From Breviolum minutum Mf 1.05b.01 (Eukaryota; Sar; Dinophyceae; Suessiales; Symbiodiniaceae): a stretch of DNA of 64,000 nucleotides. The notes under the pieces were generated by a model that was not told where the DNA came from, did no database searches, and saw nothing but the letters and a program-made list of their open reading frames with translations. Shown here in pieces: positions 63,885 through 64,000 of the stretch. The stretch is from NCBI GenBank assembly GCA_000507305.1, contig DF239394.1:1-64000 (forward strand). Reading direction: 5' to 3'. A program made the translations under genes and the position numbers. Position 1 is the stretch's first letter. The number at the start of each line of letters is the position of its first letter.

Positions 63885-64000
63885 TGGATGTTTCATTCCT
63901 TTCACAGAAATCGATGCGGTCACGTTTTAGAGCCCCTTGAAACATCACCAGCCGGTCATGCCGCCAGCACTGCCATTTTTTGCGGATCACAACTTTCCGA
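63885..64000 (-). CDS. Candidate exon at the window edge
   Basis: The minus frame reads RKVVIRKKWQCWRHDRLVMF, then QGALKRDRIDFCERNETSIF, open to the edge. It could belong to the second channel gene but has no diagnostic motif. Confidence 0.35.

Noticed and set aside
1..64000. Autonomous transposase or reverse transcriptase gene
   Set aside because: No DDE, RT or integrase-like motif was seen; any enzyme moving these elements must lie elsewhere.

Overview
This is a nuclear window from a eukaryote with very large, intron-rich genes. Real coding sequence occurs as short exons (25-312 nt), and nearly all convincing exons lie on the minus strand. A dinoflagellate, or a close alveolate relative, is the best guess. 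The basis is a six-transmembrane voltage-gated cation channel whose segments resemble dinoflagellate channels (for example IPLPGPLSLLRMMRAFR followed by VFRLFKRVKSL), long runs of same-strand genes, and inferred splice donors of GT, GC and possibly GA type. The genus cannot be told from the sequence alone. Nothing bacterial, viral or organellar was recognised, and no tRNA, rRNA or CRISPR array was seen.

Layout. 1-7.4 kb: AT-rich start, (CA)n microsatellite, many short palindromic elements and a few doubtful exons. 7.4-13.2 kb: minus-strand exons of an unidentified gene or genes, with two predicted hydrophobic segments. 15-27 kb: further minus-strand exons of unknown function and one copy of a large dispersed repeat rich in CTA microsatellite. 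28.1-39.6 kb: a near-complete minus-strand voltage-gated cation channel in about 15 exons; S1 to S6, the selectivity loop and a C-terminal coiled coil can be read. 40-48 kb: scattered uncertain exons, a plus-strand open frame and the second large-repeat copy, which is mostly an assembly gap. 48.5-62 kb: at least one large unidentified minus-strand gene with many phase-matched exons. 62.9-63.1 kb: the C-terminal part of a second, related ion channel entering from the right edge.

The most striking feature is the intervening DNA. It is packed with about 90 recognisable short palindromic elements (about 80-120 bp) from a dozen or more families, several nested in one another. Many carry terminal inverted repeats that also read as splice sites. 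An inverted repeat beginning GT and ending AG gives a donor and an acceptor whichever way it is inserted. In several places the inferred exon ends fall exactly on the element ends, so these look like introner elements, that is, mobile introns.

All exon boundaries were inferred by eye from reading frame, splice consensus and phase agreement between neighbouring exons. None is confirmed by transcript data. Gene symbols are left empty because none can be assigned safely.
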